Shown here piece by piece: positions 30,416 through 38,910 of a stretch of DNA of 64,000 nucleotides. The notes beneath the pieces were generated by a model. The model had not been told where the DNA came from. It saw nothing but the letters and a program-made list of their open reading frames with translations, and searched no databases. Position 1 is the first letter of the stretch. Every line of letters starts with the position of its first letter. The translations under genes and the position numbers were made by a program. Source of the DNA: Labrys sedimenti (lineage in GTDB: Bacteria; Pseudomonadota; Alphaproteobacteria; Rhizobiales; Labraceae). The stretch lies in contig NZ_JAXOUF010000019.1 of the NCBI RefSeq assembly GCF_034424805.1, forward strand, positions 35,355-99,354, given 5' to 3'.

Positions 30416-31289
30416 TCAAGCCGCGGAAGTGAGGCGCCTGACCGGCTGCCCTAGCCGCTCCATCAAGGCCTGGGCGTCATGGGGCGCCTGCAACTTGTCG
30501 GTATTGTCGAAGAAGACGAAGACATCGCGCCGTCCTGATATGTCCCTGGCCGGGCCGATGAACCGGCTTTCGACTGGCTTCCTGCCCTGGGTCCATGCCT
30601 TGGCCCGCTTTGCCCAGAGATCGATCGCCTTGGCGCCGTAGGCACTGCGATAGAGTTTCTTCGATCCGTGCAGCCGGCAATAGGTGAAGTCCGAGGTAGC
30701 GTCCATGACGAGCGGCCAATCGACACTGTCGGCGCAGACCAGCGCCATATCGGCCTCGCGCAGCAGGGTGATGAAATCGCCGACGAGGAAGCTTTCATGC
30801 CTGATTTCGAGAGCATGCCGTATCGGCTGTTCGCCGGCGGTTTTCAGCCAGGGTTCGGTGCGAAGTTTGTCGTCATGCTGCCTGGCGATATGCAAGGCAG
30901 CGGTGGTGTTCCGAGGTAGGCGTCTCAGGAAGTCAGCGAGCAGATCCGTATCGAACCGGAAATTGGGCGGCAATTGCCAGAGGATCGGCCCCAGCTTGTG
31001 CCCTAGCCGCAAGACCCCGGACGCGAAGAAGTTGGCGAGCGGCGCCGAAATATCGCGCAGTCGCTTGACATGGGTGATGAAGCGGGGGGCCTTGACGGCG
31101 AAGGTGAAATCCACCGGGGTCTGGTCGAACCATCGCCCGAAGGTCGCCGGGCTCTGCAGACGATAGAAAGTGCTGTTGACCTCGATCGTCCGGAACATGG
31201 TGCTGGCGTAGTCCTTCCGGATAGAAGTCGCCGCGCCAGGGCGGATAGGCCCAGCCCGATATGCCGATGCGAATATCTGCGTGGCGCAT
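30416..31289 (-). pseudogene. DUF72 protein gene, frameshifted
   Basis: The N-terminus (from ATG 31289, behind CGGAGG) reads MRHADIRIGISGWAYPPWRGDFYPEGL, the normal DUF72 opening. The rest (FRTIEVNSTFYRLQSP to the end, including VKAPRFITHVKRL) is in another reading frame. The join is near 31210-31218, where the usual seven or so residues between FYPEGL and YAS are also absent, so a deletion with frameshift is likely; an assembly error is possible. DUF72 proteins are TIM-barrel-like, of unknown function. It has an EcfG-type promoter at 31326. Confidence 0.75.
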
Positions 31290-31325
31290 GCAGCCTCCGT
31301 TGACGGACACAGCTGGTGTCGACCA

Positions 31326-31350
31326 AACCTGCATCGGCCCATGCTGTTCC
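31326..31350 (-). promoter_or_regulatory. EcfG-type promoter motif, DUF72 locus
   Basis: Minus strand: GGAAC (31350-31346), 16 nt, GGTT (31329-31326), 37 nt before ATG 31289. Confidence 0.68.
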
Positions 31351-31399
31351 AGACTGCCGACGAAGAGCGGAGATTCATCACGAAGTTCGACCCGGCGAC

Positions 31400-31425
31400 G
31401 GAACAACCACCGTTATCTTCGCGTT
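31400..31425 (+). promoter_or_regulatory. EcfG-type promoter motif, sigma factor gene (autoregulation)
   Basis: GGAAC 31400-31404, 17 nt, CGTT 31422-31425; full published consensus in front of the sigma gene, 63 nt from GTG 31489. Confidence 0.8.
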
Positions 31426-31488
31426 GACCCAGGACATCCCATCATTTCAGCCGTCAAACGAAGGGGATTTCCTTTGCAGGATAATCAC

Positions 31489-31992
31489 GTGACCGAGAAT
31501 GCTGAGCGGGCCGACATCGTAAAGCTGATCCCAGCCTTGCGGGCCTTTGCGCGCACCTTCTGTCAGGAACCCGCCGATGCCGACGATCTGGTTCAGGAAA
31601 CGCTTCTCAAGGCTCTCGCCAATATCGATCAGTTCGAACCGGGAACCCGTTTGAAGTCCTGGCTCTTCACGATCATGCGCAACAGCTATTGCACGAAGGC
31701 CAAGAAGCGGAGCCGTGAAGTGCTGCGTGGTGACGACACGCTGTTCGACAGTGCGGCGATGCCGGGCGAACAGGAATGGAATGTCAGGATCGGCGAGGTC
31801 GGCCGGGCGTTCCAGTGCCTGCCCGACAAATACAAGGAGATCATCGCCCTGATCGTGGTTCTGGGAGAATCCTACGAAAGCGCGGCGGGGATCTGTGGCT
31901 GTGCCGTAGGCACGGTCAAGAGCAGGCTCAACCGGGCGAGGGCCCGCCTGAGCTGTGAAATGGGCGAGGATGACTACAGACAGGCGAGCTAA
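31489..31992 (+). CDS. ecfG: EcfG-type ECF sigma factor
   Basis: A 167-residue ECF sigma factor with region 2 (13-75: LIPALRAFARTF...ADDLVQETLLKALANIDQFEPGTRLKSWLFTIMRNSY) and region 4 (105-155: LPDKYKEIIALIVV...SAAGICGCAVGTVKSRLNRARARL). CGCAVGTVKSRxNRAR is typical of EcfG, the alphaproteobacterial general stress sigma factor. No nepR or phyR lies next to it, unlike the classical locus, so this may be a second EcfG copy. It starts at GTG 31489 (AGGA 7 nt upstream), or TTG 31474 behind AAGGGGA. The promoter carries its own recognition motif. Confidence 0.9.
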   Translation: MTENAERADIVKLIPALRAFARTFCQEPADADDLVQETLLKALANIDQFEPGTRLKSWLFTIMRNSYCTKAKKRSREVLRGDDTLFDSAAMPGEQEWNVRIGEVGRAFQCLPDKYKEIIALIVVLGESYESAAGICGCAVGTVKSRLNRARARLSCEMGEDDYRQAS

Positions 31993-32067
31993 CTGCGGCC
32001 GCCATGCGTTTTGCTTGCAGCCGCAGGACCGCTCCGCCAGCTGCGGGCGAAGAAATGAGTCCTCCCC

Positions 32068-32313
32068 TCAAGGCACGACGTCGATTTCGGCTTCCTTGCA
32101 AGCCTCGAGGAAGGCGGCCCGGGCATCGTCGGGGCCTCCGATGCCTGCCAGAACATCCAGGCAGGTGCGCTGGGCTTCGATGAACTTCGGCCCGATGTCG
32201 GCAGGCCAGTCGTTCTGCAGATAGTAGGATGCCTCTTCCGTCGAAGTCAGGATCCTGATGTCTCCGCCCTCGGTTCCAAACTGGACCGGGCGGCTCCAGG
32301 GCTGGGTGTCCAT
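32068..32313 (-). CDS. DUF982 protein 4
   Basis: An 81-residue DUF982 protein, fourth in the window: PWSRPVQF, LTSTEEASYYLQNDWPADIG, TCLDVLAG and DARAAFLEACKEAEI. AGGAGA precedes ATG 32313. Own EcfG-type promoter. It lies 20 kb from the other three but has the same layout. Confidence 0.88.
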   Translation of the reverse strand: MDTQPWSRPVQFGTEGGDIRILTSTEEASYYLQNDWPADIGPKFIEAQRTCLDVLAGIGGPDDARAAFLEACKEAEIDVVP

Positions 32314-32332
32314 ATCATATCTCCTGCTCAAC

Positions 32333-32357
32333 AACCCGAGCGGGATCGGATGGTTCC
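32333..32357 (-). promoter_or_regulatory. EcfG-type promoter motif, DUF982 gene 4
   Basis: Minus strand: GGAAC (32357-32353), 16 nt, GGTT (32336-32333), 20 nt before ATG 32313. Confidence 0.7.
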
Positions 32358-32372
32358 GGCACGGCCGGAACA

Positions 32373-32397
32373 GGAACGTATCGTCAGGAAAGAAGTT
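32373..32397 (+). promoter_or_regulatory. EcfG-type promoter motif, 63-residue membrane gene
   Basis: GGAAC 32373-32377, 16 nt, AGTT 32394-32397, 34 nt before ATG 32432. Confidence 0.68.
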
Positions 32398-32431
32398 GGG
32401 GGCGCAGGCAGATCGAGAAAAGGAGGCCGAC

Positions 32432-32623
32432 ATGACCCCCACGGTCGAAAAGGACAATGTCCAGCCGGCACCGCCCGATGGGCGAGAGACGCAGAACATC
32501 ACGACCGATACCGTTCGGCAGGGGCCGGCGGGATGGCGGGTTCTCTACGTCCTGATCCTGGGAATGGCAGGTGCGGCCCTGGCCTGTTTCGTTGCCTACA
32601 TGATCTGGACATATGTCCAATAG
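32432..32623 (+). CDS. 63-residue single-pass membrane protein
   Basis: A short polar N-terminus (MTPTVEKDNVQPAPPDGRET) and one C-terminal helix (VLYVLILGMAGAALACFVAYMIWTYV). AGGAGG precedes ATG 32432. Function unknown; small stress-induced membrane proteins of this layout are common in rhizobia. Confidence 0.72.
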   Translation: MTPTVEKDNVQPAPPDGRETQNITTDTVRQGPAGWRVLYVLILGMAGAALACFVAYMIWTYVQ

Positions 32624-32688
32624 GCAGGCCCCTTGGCTTCGTCGCAGGGGGCTGCCTTTGGCGTTGATGCCGACATCGATGGCCTGCC

Positions 32689-32713
32689 GGAACAATAGTG
32701 CCGACGCCCGGTT
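32689..32713 (+). promoter_or_regulatory. EcfG-type promoter motif, ku-ligD operon
   Basis: GGAAC 32689-32693, 16 nt, GGTT 32710-32713, 69 nt before the first Ku start codon. Confidence 0.7.
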
Positions 32714-32782
32714 TGAGAAACGGTCGCGGGCACCGGCTCAAAGCTTCTCGCGACGTTCATCGTCGAGCCCGGAGGCGGATCC

Positions 32783-33667
32783 ATGGCACCACGAGCGAAC
32801 TGGAAGGGGTTCTTGAAAATCGCCGAGGTCACGTGTCCGGTTGCGCTCTATACGGCCGCATCGGCCTCCGATCGCATCGTGTTCCACACGCTCAACCGTG
32901 CAACCGGCCATCGCGTCCATCGCATCTTCATCGATGGCGAGACCGGCAAGACCGTGCCCCGGGAGGAACAGGTCAAGGGCTATGAGACCGCGCCCGGGGA
33001 CTATGTGGTGCTGGAGCCCGAGGAAATCGCCTCGGCTGTCCCCGAAAGCGACAAGACGCTTGCCGTCGACGCCTTTATCCGGTGCCGGGAGATCGATGAT
33101 ATCTATTTCGACAATCCCTATTATCTTGCGCCCGCCAACAGCGAGGCTGCGGAAGTCTATGCCGTGATCCGCGACGGCATGAGGGACCGGCAAGTCGCGG
33201 CGCTGGCCCGAACCGTGTTGTTTCGGCGGGTTCGGACGGTGTTGATCCGGGCGCAGGGACCCGGCCTGATCGCGACCACACTCAATTTCGACTATGAGGT
33301 GCGTGCGGCCGAAGAGGTGTTCGACGAGGTGCCGGACCTCACCATCAAAGGCGAGATGCTGGATCTGGCCGAGCATATCATTCGAACCAAGTCGGGCTGG
33401 TTCGATCCATCGAAATTCGAGGATCGCTATGAAGAGGCTCTCGCCGACCTGGTCAAGGCCAAGATCGAGGGAAAACCGGTTCCTATCCGCAGGGAGCCCG
33501 TGCGCGAGAAGGTGGTCGATCTGATGGCCGTGTTGCGGGAGAGCGCCGGGCTGGTTGAGGGCAAAACGGCTCAGCGGTCCTCGGCGCCGGCCAAGGTCGC
33601 CCGCAAGACCGCAGCGCGCAAGACGCGTGCGAGCAGGACCCGCACCGCTCGACGCAAGGCGAGCTGA
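32783..33667 (+). CDS. ku: Ku protein 1 (non-homologous end joining)
   Basis: A 294-residue bacterial Ku homodimer subunit. MAPRANWKGFLKIAEVTCPVALYTAAS is the typical opening of the ring-forming beta-barrel, with HTLNRATGHRVHRIFIDGETGK as the next conserved block. The C-terminus (SAPAKVARKTAARKTRASRTRTARRKAS) is Lys/Arg-rich, as in long-tailed rhizobial Ku proteins, and probably adds DNA binding. Ku binds double-strand ends and recruits LigD. It is followed by ligD after one base and preceded by an EcfG-type promoter, so end-joining appears stress-induced. Confidence 0.95.
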   Translation: MAPRANWKGFLKIAEVTCPVALYTAASASDRIVFHTLNRATGHRVHRIFIDGETGKTVPREEQVKGYETAPGDYVVLEPEEIASAVPESDKTLAVDAFIRCREIDDIYFDNPYYLAPANSEAAEVYAVIRDGMRDRQVAALARTVLFRRVRTVLIRAQGPGLIATTLNFDYEVRAAEEVFDEVPDLTIKGEMLDLAEHIIRTKSGWFDPSKFEDRYEEALADLVKAKIEGKPVPIRREPVREKVVDLMAVLRESAGLVEGKTAQRSSAPAKVARKTAARKTRASRTRTARRKAS

Positions 33668-33668
33668 C

Positions 33669-36206
33669 ATGAGCGCGCTCGAGCCCTATCACAACAAACG
33701 CGATTTCAAGGTGACGCCCGAACCGAAGGGACGCGCCGGGCGCAGGCGCGGCAACAGCTTCGTGATCCAGAAGCACGACGCCAGGCGGCTGCATTATGAT
33801 TTCCGGCTCGAAATGGACGGCGTGCTCAAGAGCTGGGCGGTAACCCGGGGTCCCAGCCTGGTTCCCGGCGAGAAGCGCCTTGCCGTGCATGTCGAGGACC
33901 ATCCGCTCGACTATGGAGATTTCGAGGGAACCATCCCCAAGGGAGAATATGGTGGCGGCACGGTGATCGTCTGGGATCGCGGGACCTGGCAGCCGATCGG
34001 GGATCCGCGTCGGGGCTATGACAAGGGACATCTGGGATTCGAGCTGAAGGGCGAGAAACTCACTGGCCACTGGCATCTGATCCGCATGCGCGGCAAGCCG
34101 CGTGAAAAGCGCGAGAACTGGCTGCTGATCAAGGGCGATGACGAGGCCGCTCGCCCGCCGGACGCTCCCGACATCCTCGAGGAGCGGCCGGAATCGGTAA
34201 AGACGGGCCGCCAGGTTGCAGAGGTCGCTGGCGAAGAGCCGGGCTGGTCATCGAGGACCGGCAGGATCGCGCCCAAACGCAGGCGAGCCCAACCATCGGA
34301 GGGGCGACAGGAGCCTGGCGCCGTCTCCGATCCGGCCTCGATCAAAGGCGCCAGGAAGGCGCCGATGCCGGATTTCGTCGAGCCGACACTCGCGACGCTG
34401 GTCGCCAAGGCGCCGGCAGGTTCCGATTGGGTGCACGAGATCAAATTCGATGGCTACCGCCTCCAGGCGCGCATCGAGGCAAAGCGAGTGACGCTTCTGA
34501 CCCGCAGCGGGCTCGATTGGACCGAAAAGTTCGGCGGACCGGTGCGCGCGGCGTTGCAGGCCTTGCCGGCACGTTCGGCACTCCTCGACGGCGAACTGGT
34601 GGTCGAGACAGGCATGGGCGCTTCGGATTTTTCCACCCTTCAGGCGGATCTGAGCGAAGGCCGCTCTGACCGCTTTGTCTATTACGGCTTCGATCTCCTC
34701 TATCTCGACGGCCATGATCTCCGGGCCCTGCCACTCATTCGGCGCAAGGCGCTCCTGCAGCAATTGCTGGCTCAGGCCACAAAGGAAATTCGCTTTTCCG
34801 ATCATTTCGAGGAAAGCGGTGCCATGGTGCTGCGCCATGCCTGCCGGCTGAGCCTCGAAGGCGTCGTCTCCAAGCTTCGCTCCGCCCCCTACCAGTCGGG
34901 GCGCGGCCGGAGTTGGGTGAAGTCCAAATGCTCGGCACGCCAGGAACTCGTGGTCGGCGGCTATGTCCCGTCCACCACGTCCCGAACGGCGGTCGGATCG
35001 CTCGTCCTCGGCGTCTATCAGGGCGACGAGCTGGAGCCGGTCGGCCGTGTCGGCACCGGTTTCACCCGATCGGTCGCCGAAGACCTGTTCCGGCGGCTGG
35101 AGGGCATGCGTATCAAGCAAAGCCCGTTCGGCCGGCCGCTCACGGCCGAGGAAGGCCGGCAGGTGCGCTTCACGCGTCCGGAATTGGTGGCGGAGGTGGA
35201 ATTCCGGGCCTGGACGGCCGATCGTCATCTGCGCCATGCTGCCTTTCGCGGCCTTCGTGAGGACAAGCCGGCGAGAGAGGTCGTCAGGGAGACCAGGAAA
35301 AAGGCAGGAACCATGGCTGCAGCACCGCGCCGTACCGTGAAGCTCACCCATCCGGACCGGCTCTATTGGCCCCAGCAAGGCGTGACGAAGGAAGGACTCG
35401 CCGATTATTATGCCGAGGTGTGGCGCGTCATGGCGCCCTTCGTCGTCGGCCGGCCCCTCGCCCTGTTGCGCTGCCCTGATGGCATCGACGGGCCGCGCTT
35501 CTTCCAGAAGCATGCCTGGAAGGGTGTGAACGAACACATCCTTCAGGTGAGCGATCCCAAGGACGGGGATGGCGAGCCCCTGATCGCGATCGAGGATCTC
35601 GACGGCCTGATCGGCCTGGTCCAAGCGGCCGTCCTGGAGATCCACCCCTGGGGGTCGACGCTCGCCGACTGGGAGCGGCCGGACATGATCACCATGGATC
35701 TCGATCCGGGCGATGATGTCGCCTGGAGCGAGGTGATCGCAGCGGCTGAACAGGTGAAGGAGCGCCTCGAACAAGCCGGGCTTGCCGCCTTCGTGAAGAC
35801 ATCGGGCGGCAAGGGGCTGCATGTGGTCGCTCCCCTCAAGCCGAAAGCCAGTTGGCCGAAGATCAAGGCCTTCGCCAAGGCCCTTGCCGACGCCATGGCC
35901 GCCGACAGTCCGGATCGTTTCGTCTCGACCATCACCAAGGCCAAGCGCCATGGCAAGATCCTGATCGATTATCTGCGCAACCAGCGCGGCGCCACGGCGG
36001 TTGCGCCCTATTCGACGCGGGCGCGGCCCGGTGCCGCCGTCTCCATGCCGATTGCCTGGGAGGAACTGGCGCCGGCGATAGGCCCTGCCTATTTCACGGT
36101 GACGAACACGCCGACGCGCCTATCGGCACTTGCCGCTGATCCCTGGGCGCATTTCCGCGAGGCGGCCGTGCCACTCGAGGCCCGCGCGGCGCGCAAGGCA
36201 GCCTGA
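33669..36206 (+). CDS. ligD: DNA ligase D (PE, ligase and polymerase domains)
   Basis: An 845-residue multi-domain end-joining ligase. The 3'-phosphoesterase domain is first (about 8-165, with HDARRLHYDFRLEMDG). The ATP-dependent ligase core (about 235-525) has the adenylation Lys259 in EIKFDGYR. The archaeo-eukaryotic primase-type polymerase domain (about 555-830) has MDLDPGDD (Asp677/Asp679) and TSGGKGLHVV. Order PE-LIG-POL is usual for rhizobial LigD. It trims, fills and seals Ku-bound ends. Start ATG 33669 is one base after the Ku stop; the linker 165-230 is charged and low-complexity. Confidence 0.96.
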   Translation: MSALEPYHNKRDFKVTPEPKGRAGRRRGNSFVIQKHDARRLHYDFRLEMDGVLKSWAVTRGPSLVPGEKRLAVHVEDHPLDYGDFEGTIPKGEYGGGTVIVWDRGTWQPIGDPRRGYDKGHLGFELKGEKLTGHWHLIRMRGKPREKRENWLLIKGDDEAARPPDAPDILEERPESVKTGRQVAEVAGEEPGWSSRTGRIAPKRRRAQPSEGRQEPGAVSDPASIKGARKAPMPDFVEPTLATLVAKAPAGSDWVHEIKFDGYRLQARIEAKRVTLLTRSGLDWTEKFGGPVRAALQALPARSALLDGELVVETGMGASDFSTLQADLSEGRSDRFVYYGFDLLYLDGHDLRALPLIRRKALLQQLLAQATKEIRFSDHFEESGAMVLRHACRLSLEGVVSKLRSAPYQSGRGRSWVKSKCSARQELVVGGYVPSTTSRTAVGSLVLGVYQGDELEPVGRVGTGFTRSVAEDLFRRLEGMRIKQSPFGRPLTAEEGRQVRFTRPELVAEVEFRAWTADRHLRHAAFRGLREDKPAREVVRETRKKAGTMAAAPRRTVKLTHPDRLYWPQQGVTKEGLADYYAEVWRVMAPFVVGRPLALLRCPDGIDGPRFFQKHAWKGVNEHILQVSDPKDGDGEPLIAIEDLDGLIGLVQAAVLEIHPWGSTLADWERPDMITMDLDPGDDVAWSEVIAAAEQVKERLEQAGLAAFVKTSGGKGLHVVAPLKPKASWPKIKAFAKALADAMAADSPDRFVSTITKAKRHGKILIDYLRNQRGATAVAPYSTRARPGAAVSMPIAWEELAPAIGPAYFTVTNTPTRLSALAADPWAHFREAAVPLEARAARKAA

Positions 36207-36232
36207 CCAGGCGAGCGCCGTACCTGCTGGAA

Positions 36233-37024
36233 TCAGTGCCGTGCCTCGTGCGCCAGGCTCTTGCGCAGGGCATCCATGATACTGACGACCTTGCCGGACT
36301 CCTCGCTCTTGCGCCGGGCCACGGGCCGACGCCGTCCTTTCTTCTTGGCGGCGATAGTCTCGAGAAGGCGCTCCTGCACGGGGTCGCGGACCATGTTCCG
36401 GTTCCAGGGTCTGGTGCGCCCGTCGATCAGTTTTTGCATGAGCTGCATCGTGGGGCGATCAGGGCTGATATCGCCGAACTCGCCGAAATAGGCGTGGGGG
36501 TCACGGACCTCGTCGCCGAAACGCAGCGTCCATACGACGATGCCCTTGCCGCGGGGCTCCAGCATCACCGCGCGCTCGCGCCGATACATCACCAGGCGGG
36601 CGATCCCGACCATCTTCGTGGTGACCATGGCGTTGCGAATGACCGCGAAAGCCTCTTCGCCGACGGGATCGTCCGGCGTCAGATAGTGCGGCTTGTCGAG
36701 CCAGATCCATTCGATGTCGCCATGGGGGGTGAAGAGGTCGATGTCGATGGTGCGGGTGCTCTCCAGGGCGACCGCTTCGATCTCCTCGTCATCGAGCATG
36801 ACATAATCGTCCTCGCCGCGCTGATAGCCCTTGATCTCGTCCTCCTCGTCGACGCGCTTGCCGGTGACCGCATCGACATATTGGCTGATGATGCGGTTGC
36901 CGGTTGCCCGGTTGAGCGTGTGGAAATGGACCTTCTCGCTTTCCGAGGTCGCCGGCGTCAGCGCCACAGGGCAGGTGACCAGCGAGAGCTTGAGGTAACC
37001 TTTCCAGAACGGACGAGAAACCAT
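36233..37024 (-). CDS. ku: Ku protein 2
   Basis: A 263-residue second Ku: MVSRPFWKGYLKLSLVTCPVAL and HTLNRATGNRIISQYVDAVTGK match the family, with a different sequence and a shorter tail (MDALRKSLAHEARH) than Ku 1. AGGAGA precedes ATG 37024. It converges with ligD, separated by 26 bases. Two or more Ku genes near ligD is common in Rhizobiales; heteromer formation is possible. No EcfG-type motif directly upstream; it follows the avidin-like gene by 27 nt on the same strand, suggesting an operon. Confidence 0.95.
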   Translation of the reverse strand: MVSRPFWKGYLKLSLVTCPVALTPATSESEKVHFHTLNRATGNRIISQYVDAVTGKRVDEEDEIKGYQRGEDDYVMLDDEEIEAVALESTRTIDIDLFTPHGDIEWIWLDKPHYLTPDDPVGEEAFAVIRNAMVTTKMVGIARLVMYRRERAVMLEPRGKGIVVWTLRFGDEVRDPHAYFGEFGDISPDRPTMQLMQKLIDGRTRPWNRNMVRDPVQERLLETIAAKKKGRRRPVARRKSEESGKVVSIMDALRKSLAHEARH

Positions 37025-37051
37025 GGGGCTTTCTCCTGAAGCCGGACTCAT

Positions 37052-37471
37052 TCATGCCCGGACGCCTGTCTTTTCCTGAACTCTGTCCCGACCGGCCTTC
37101 ACGTCGGGCTCATCCTGGGCCTCCCGAAGGAAGGTATCGGCGTTCGTCGTCACCGCATGCGGCCAGGGCCGCTCGGTGATGCGGGCGTCCGGATCGAGCC
37201 GGCCGTCGGAGATGACGTGCCAGACCGTATGGAGGCGGTCGCCGCGCAACAATCCGCTATAGGAACACAAAAGGTCCCCGCCCGCGGTTGAAGCCGTAAA
37301 GGCAAAGCTGATGCAATGTCCCAGATGAATGCCGCAGACCGCGATTTCGGTACCGTAGAAACCGCTATCGAGCAGTGCCGTCTTGAAAGTGCCGGTGACC
37401 TGGCCATCCCCGTCTTCGGTAATGGTGAGGATCGAGCCATACTGGTTTTTCCATTTTCCTACCCAGCTCAT
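37052..37471 (-). CDS. avidin/streptavidin-like protein
   Basis: A 139-residue protein starting MSWVGKWKNQYGSILTIT. The NQxGS strand, GQVTGTFKTA, LLCSYSGLLRGDRLHTVW (Trp) and the terminal NADTFLREAQ are placed like the beta-barrel strands and DTF motif of avidin/streptavidin, so it is a plausible member of that family. There is no signal peptide (most characterised avidins have one). The tail after residue 120 (DEPDVKAGRDRVQEK) is extra. Whether it binds biotin cannot be told. GGAGGA before ATG 37471. Likely co-transcribed with the second Ku gene. Confidence 0.65.
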   Translation of the reverse strand: MSWVGKWKNQYGSILTITEDGDGQVTGTFKTALLDSGFYGTEIAVCGIHLGHCISFAFTASTAGGDLLCSYSGLLRGDRLHTVWHVISDGRLDPDARITERPWPHAVTTNADTFLREAQDEPDVKAGRDRVQEKTGVRA

Positions 37472-37695
37472 GCCATCCTCCATATTGGCCCTTCCGCTGC
37501 TGCCGGCGCAGTCCCGCTGAGAGAAGGGCGCCATGCCGGCGGGATGGCGTGCGTTCGGCACGCCTGCGAAAAATCCCTCCCCAAGGAGAACCAGACTGGA
37601 CAAGGATTGTTTCATGCTGCGCCCGGGCGGCTGGCGGAAACCCGTTGCCATGGGCCTCGACGGGCCAGCCGATGTCGTCGCTCCGCGATGCTTGA

Positions 37696-37720
37696 GGAAC
37701 TTCGTATCTGTCTGGTGGTT
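37696..37720 (+). promoter_or_regulatory. EcfG-type promoter motif, DUF2171 gene
   Basis: GGAAC 37696-37700, 16 nt, GGTT 37717-37720, 30 nt before ATG 37751. This is the last such motif noticed in the window. Confidence 0.72.
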
Positions 37721-37750
37721 AGGTGCTCGTTTCTAACGCGAGCGCACCCA

Positions 37751-37981
37751 ATGATGGATATCCGAGAGAATATGGAAGTCGTCGATGCCAATGACCAACA
37801 TGTCGGTATCGTCGAAAAGGTGGAAGGCACCTCGATCAAGTTGAGCAGCCATGAAATGCTGGATCCCCGGAAGCCCTTTCTCGACATGTCTCAAGTTTCC
37901 GCCGTCGAGGGCAACAAGGTGAAGTTGCGGCAGAAGGTGTCGGCTGTTTCGACGCGAGCTTTCCTGTCTTCCGAGGGATAG
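37751..37981 (+). CDS. DUF2171 protein
   Basis: A 76-residue DUF2171 protein: IRENMEVVDANDQHVGIVEKVEGTSIKLSS and MSQVSAVEGNKVKLRQK match the family, a PRC-barrel-like small beta fold of unknown function. It has no clear ribosome site before the paired ATG codons at 37751 and 37754, so it may have a weak or leader-dependent start. Preceded by an EcfG-type promoter 30 nt upstream. Confidence 0.85.
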   Translation: MMDIRENMEVVDANDQHVGIVEKVEGTSIKLSSHEMLDPRKPFLDMSQVSAVEGNKVKLRQKVSAVSTRAFLSSEG

Positions 37982-38247
37982 GTGCTCAAAGGGGCGAGGC
38001 GTCAAGTGAAGCCCTTTGCTTTCAGCGAGCGATGGGAGGTCGCGAGAGGCTCCCATGGTATTTTCAGTGCCTCCGACGGCGCATGGTGAAGCTGTTTCTC
38101 CTCGCGGTGGCCGAGATGTTCTCAATTCTTCGTCCGCGACATATCATTCGGGGGTGAATCGGGCATGGTGCTTGGACTTGAAACCGCCCGGGCGGGAACA
38201 TAGCAGCCGGCCGATGCCGAGCATGCGAATTTCACAGGATGCTTGAC

Positions 38248-38910
38248 ATGGGCATGACGCCTCGCCCGCGCACCACTGGCTTGCGGCAATTCCTCGAGCT
38301 TGAGCAGCAGCGCGAATGGATAGAGGGCAGAATCGACTTGCCGGACACAGCCGATCGCTCGGAGTCCCTGGAGCATCGATTCAAATATGCCGCTCGCTTT
38401 GCAAAGCTGCTTTGCCGTCCCCAAGCAAAGGAAGTGCTGGAGATTCTCAGGCTATACGGTCCAAACTGTATTCCGATCCTGCGCAAGACCGAGCGTTACT
38501 ACTGGTCGGTTTCCTGTCTGCCGTCGACCTCGGACAAACCGCTGATACGCGTCAATGCGAGCTGGATGGAGCTTTTTACACTCTATGCCCAGGGCGAGGA
38601 CGTCCGCGCCAGATTCATCGTGCATCTTTCGGATTTCACCAAAGATCGTTCCGCCACGCCGAACCAGGTGGACGAACCCTTGCTCGAGCAAAGCGTCGCC
38701 GCGCCGGAGGACGTCAGTTATTTCTTCCCAAGCGGGGCGGACATGTTCGGCATCAATGTGCGCAGCTCCGTCTCGATACGCCAGTTCCTCGCGAACAGCC
38801 GCGTCTTGCGCGCCATTCGGGCGTTCAACCTGACGCACATGAACCGGGGTCGGAACGCCTACCAGGCGAGCCATTGCTACAGCGTGGTGGATTACATGCT
38901 GGCAGACTGA
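38248..38910 (+). CDS. unrecognised 220-residue protein
   Basis: MGMTPRPRTTGLRQFLELEQQ starts a soluble protein with no domain I recognise. A central stretch (YYWSVSCLPSTSDKPLIRVNASWMELFTLY) and a C-terminal helix-rich part (IRAFNLTHMNRGRNAYQASHCYS) alternate with polar segments. No signal peptide. The start may be ATG 38239 (MLDMGM), three codons upstream; both have weak sites. It stands alone between the stress block and the lectin gene; there is no EcfG-type motif. Single-domain unknown. Confidence 0.55.
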   Translation: MGMTPRPRTTGLRQFLELEQQREWIEGRIDLPDTADRSESLEHRFKYAARFAKLLCRPQAKEVLEILRLYGPNCIPILRKTERYYWSVSCLPSTSDKPLIRVNASWMELFTLYAQGEDVRARFIVHLSDFTKDRSATPNQVDEPLLEQSVAAPEDVSYFFPSGADMFGINVRSSVSIRQFLANSRVLRAIRAFNLTHMNRGRNAYQASHCYSVVDYMLAD

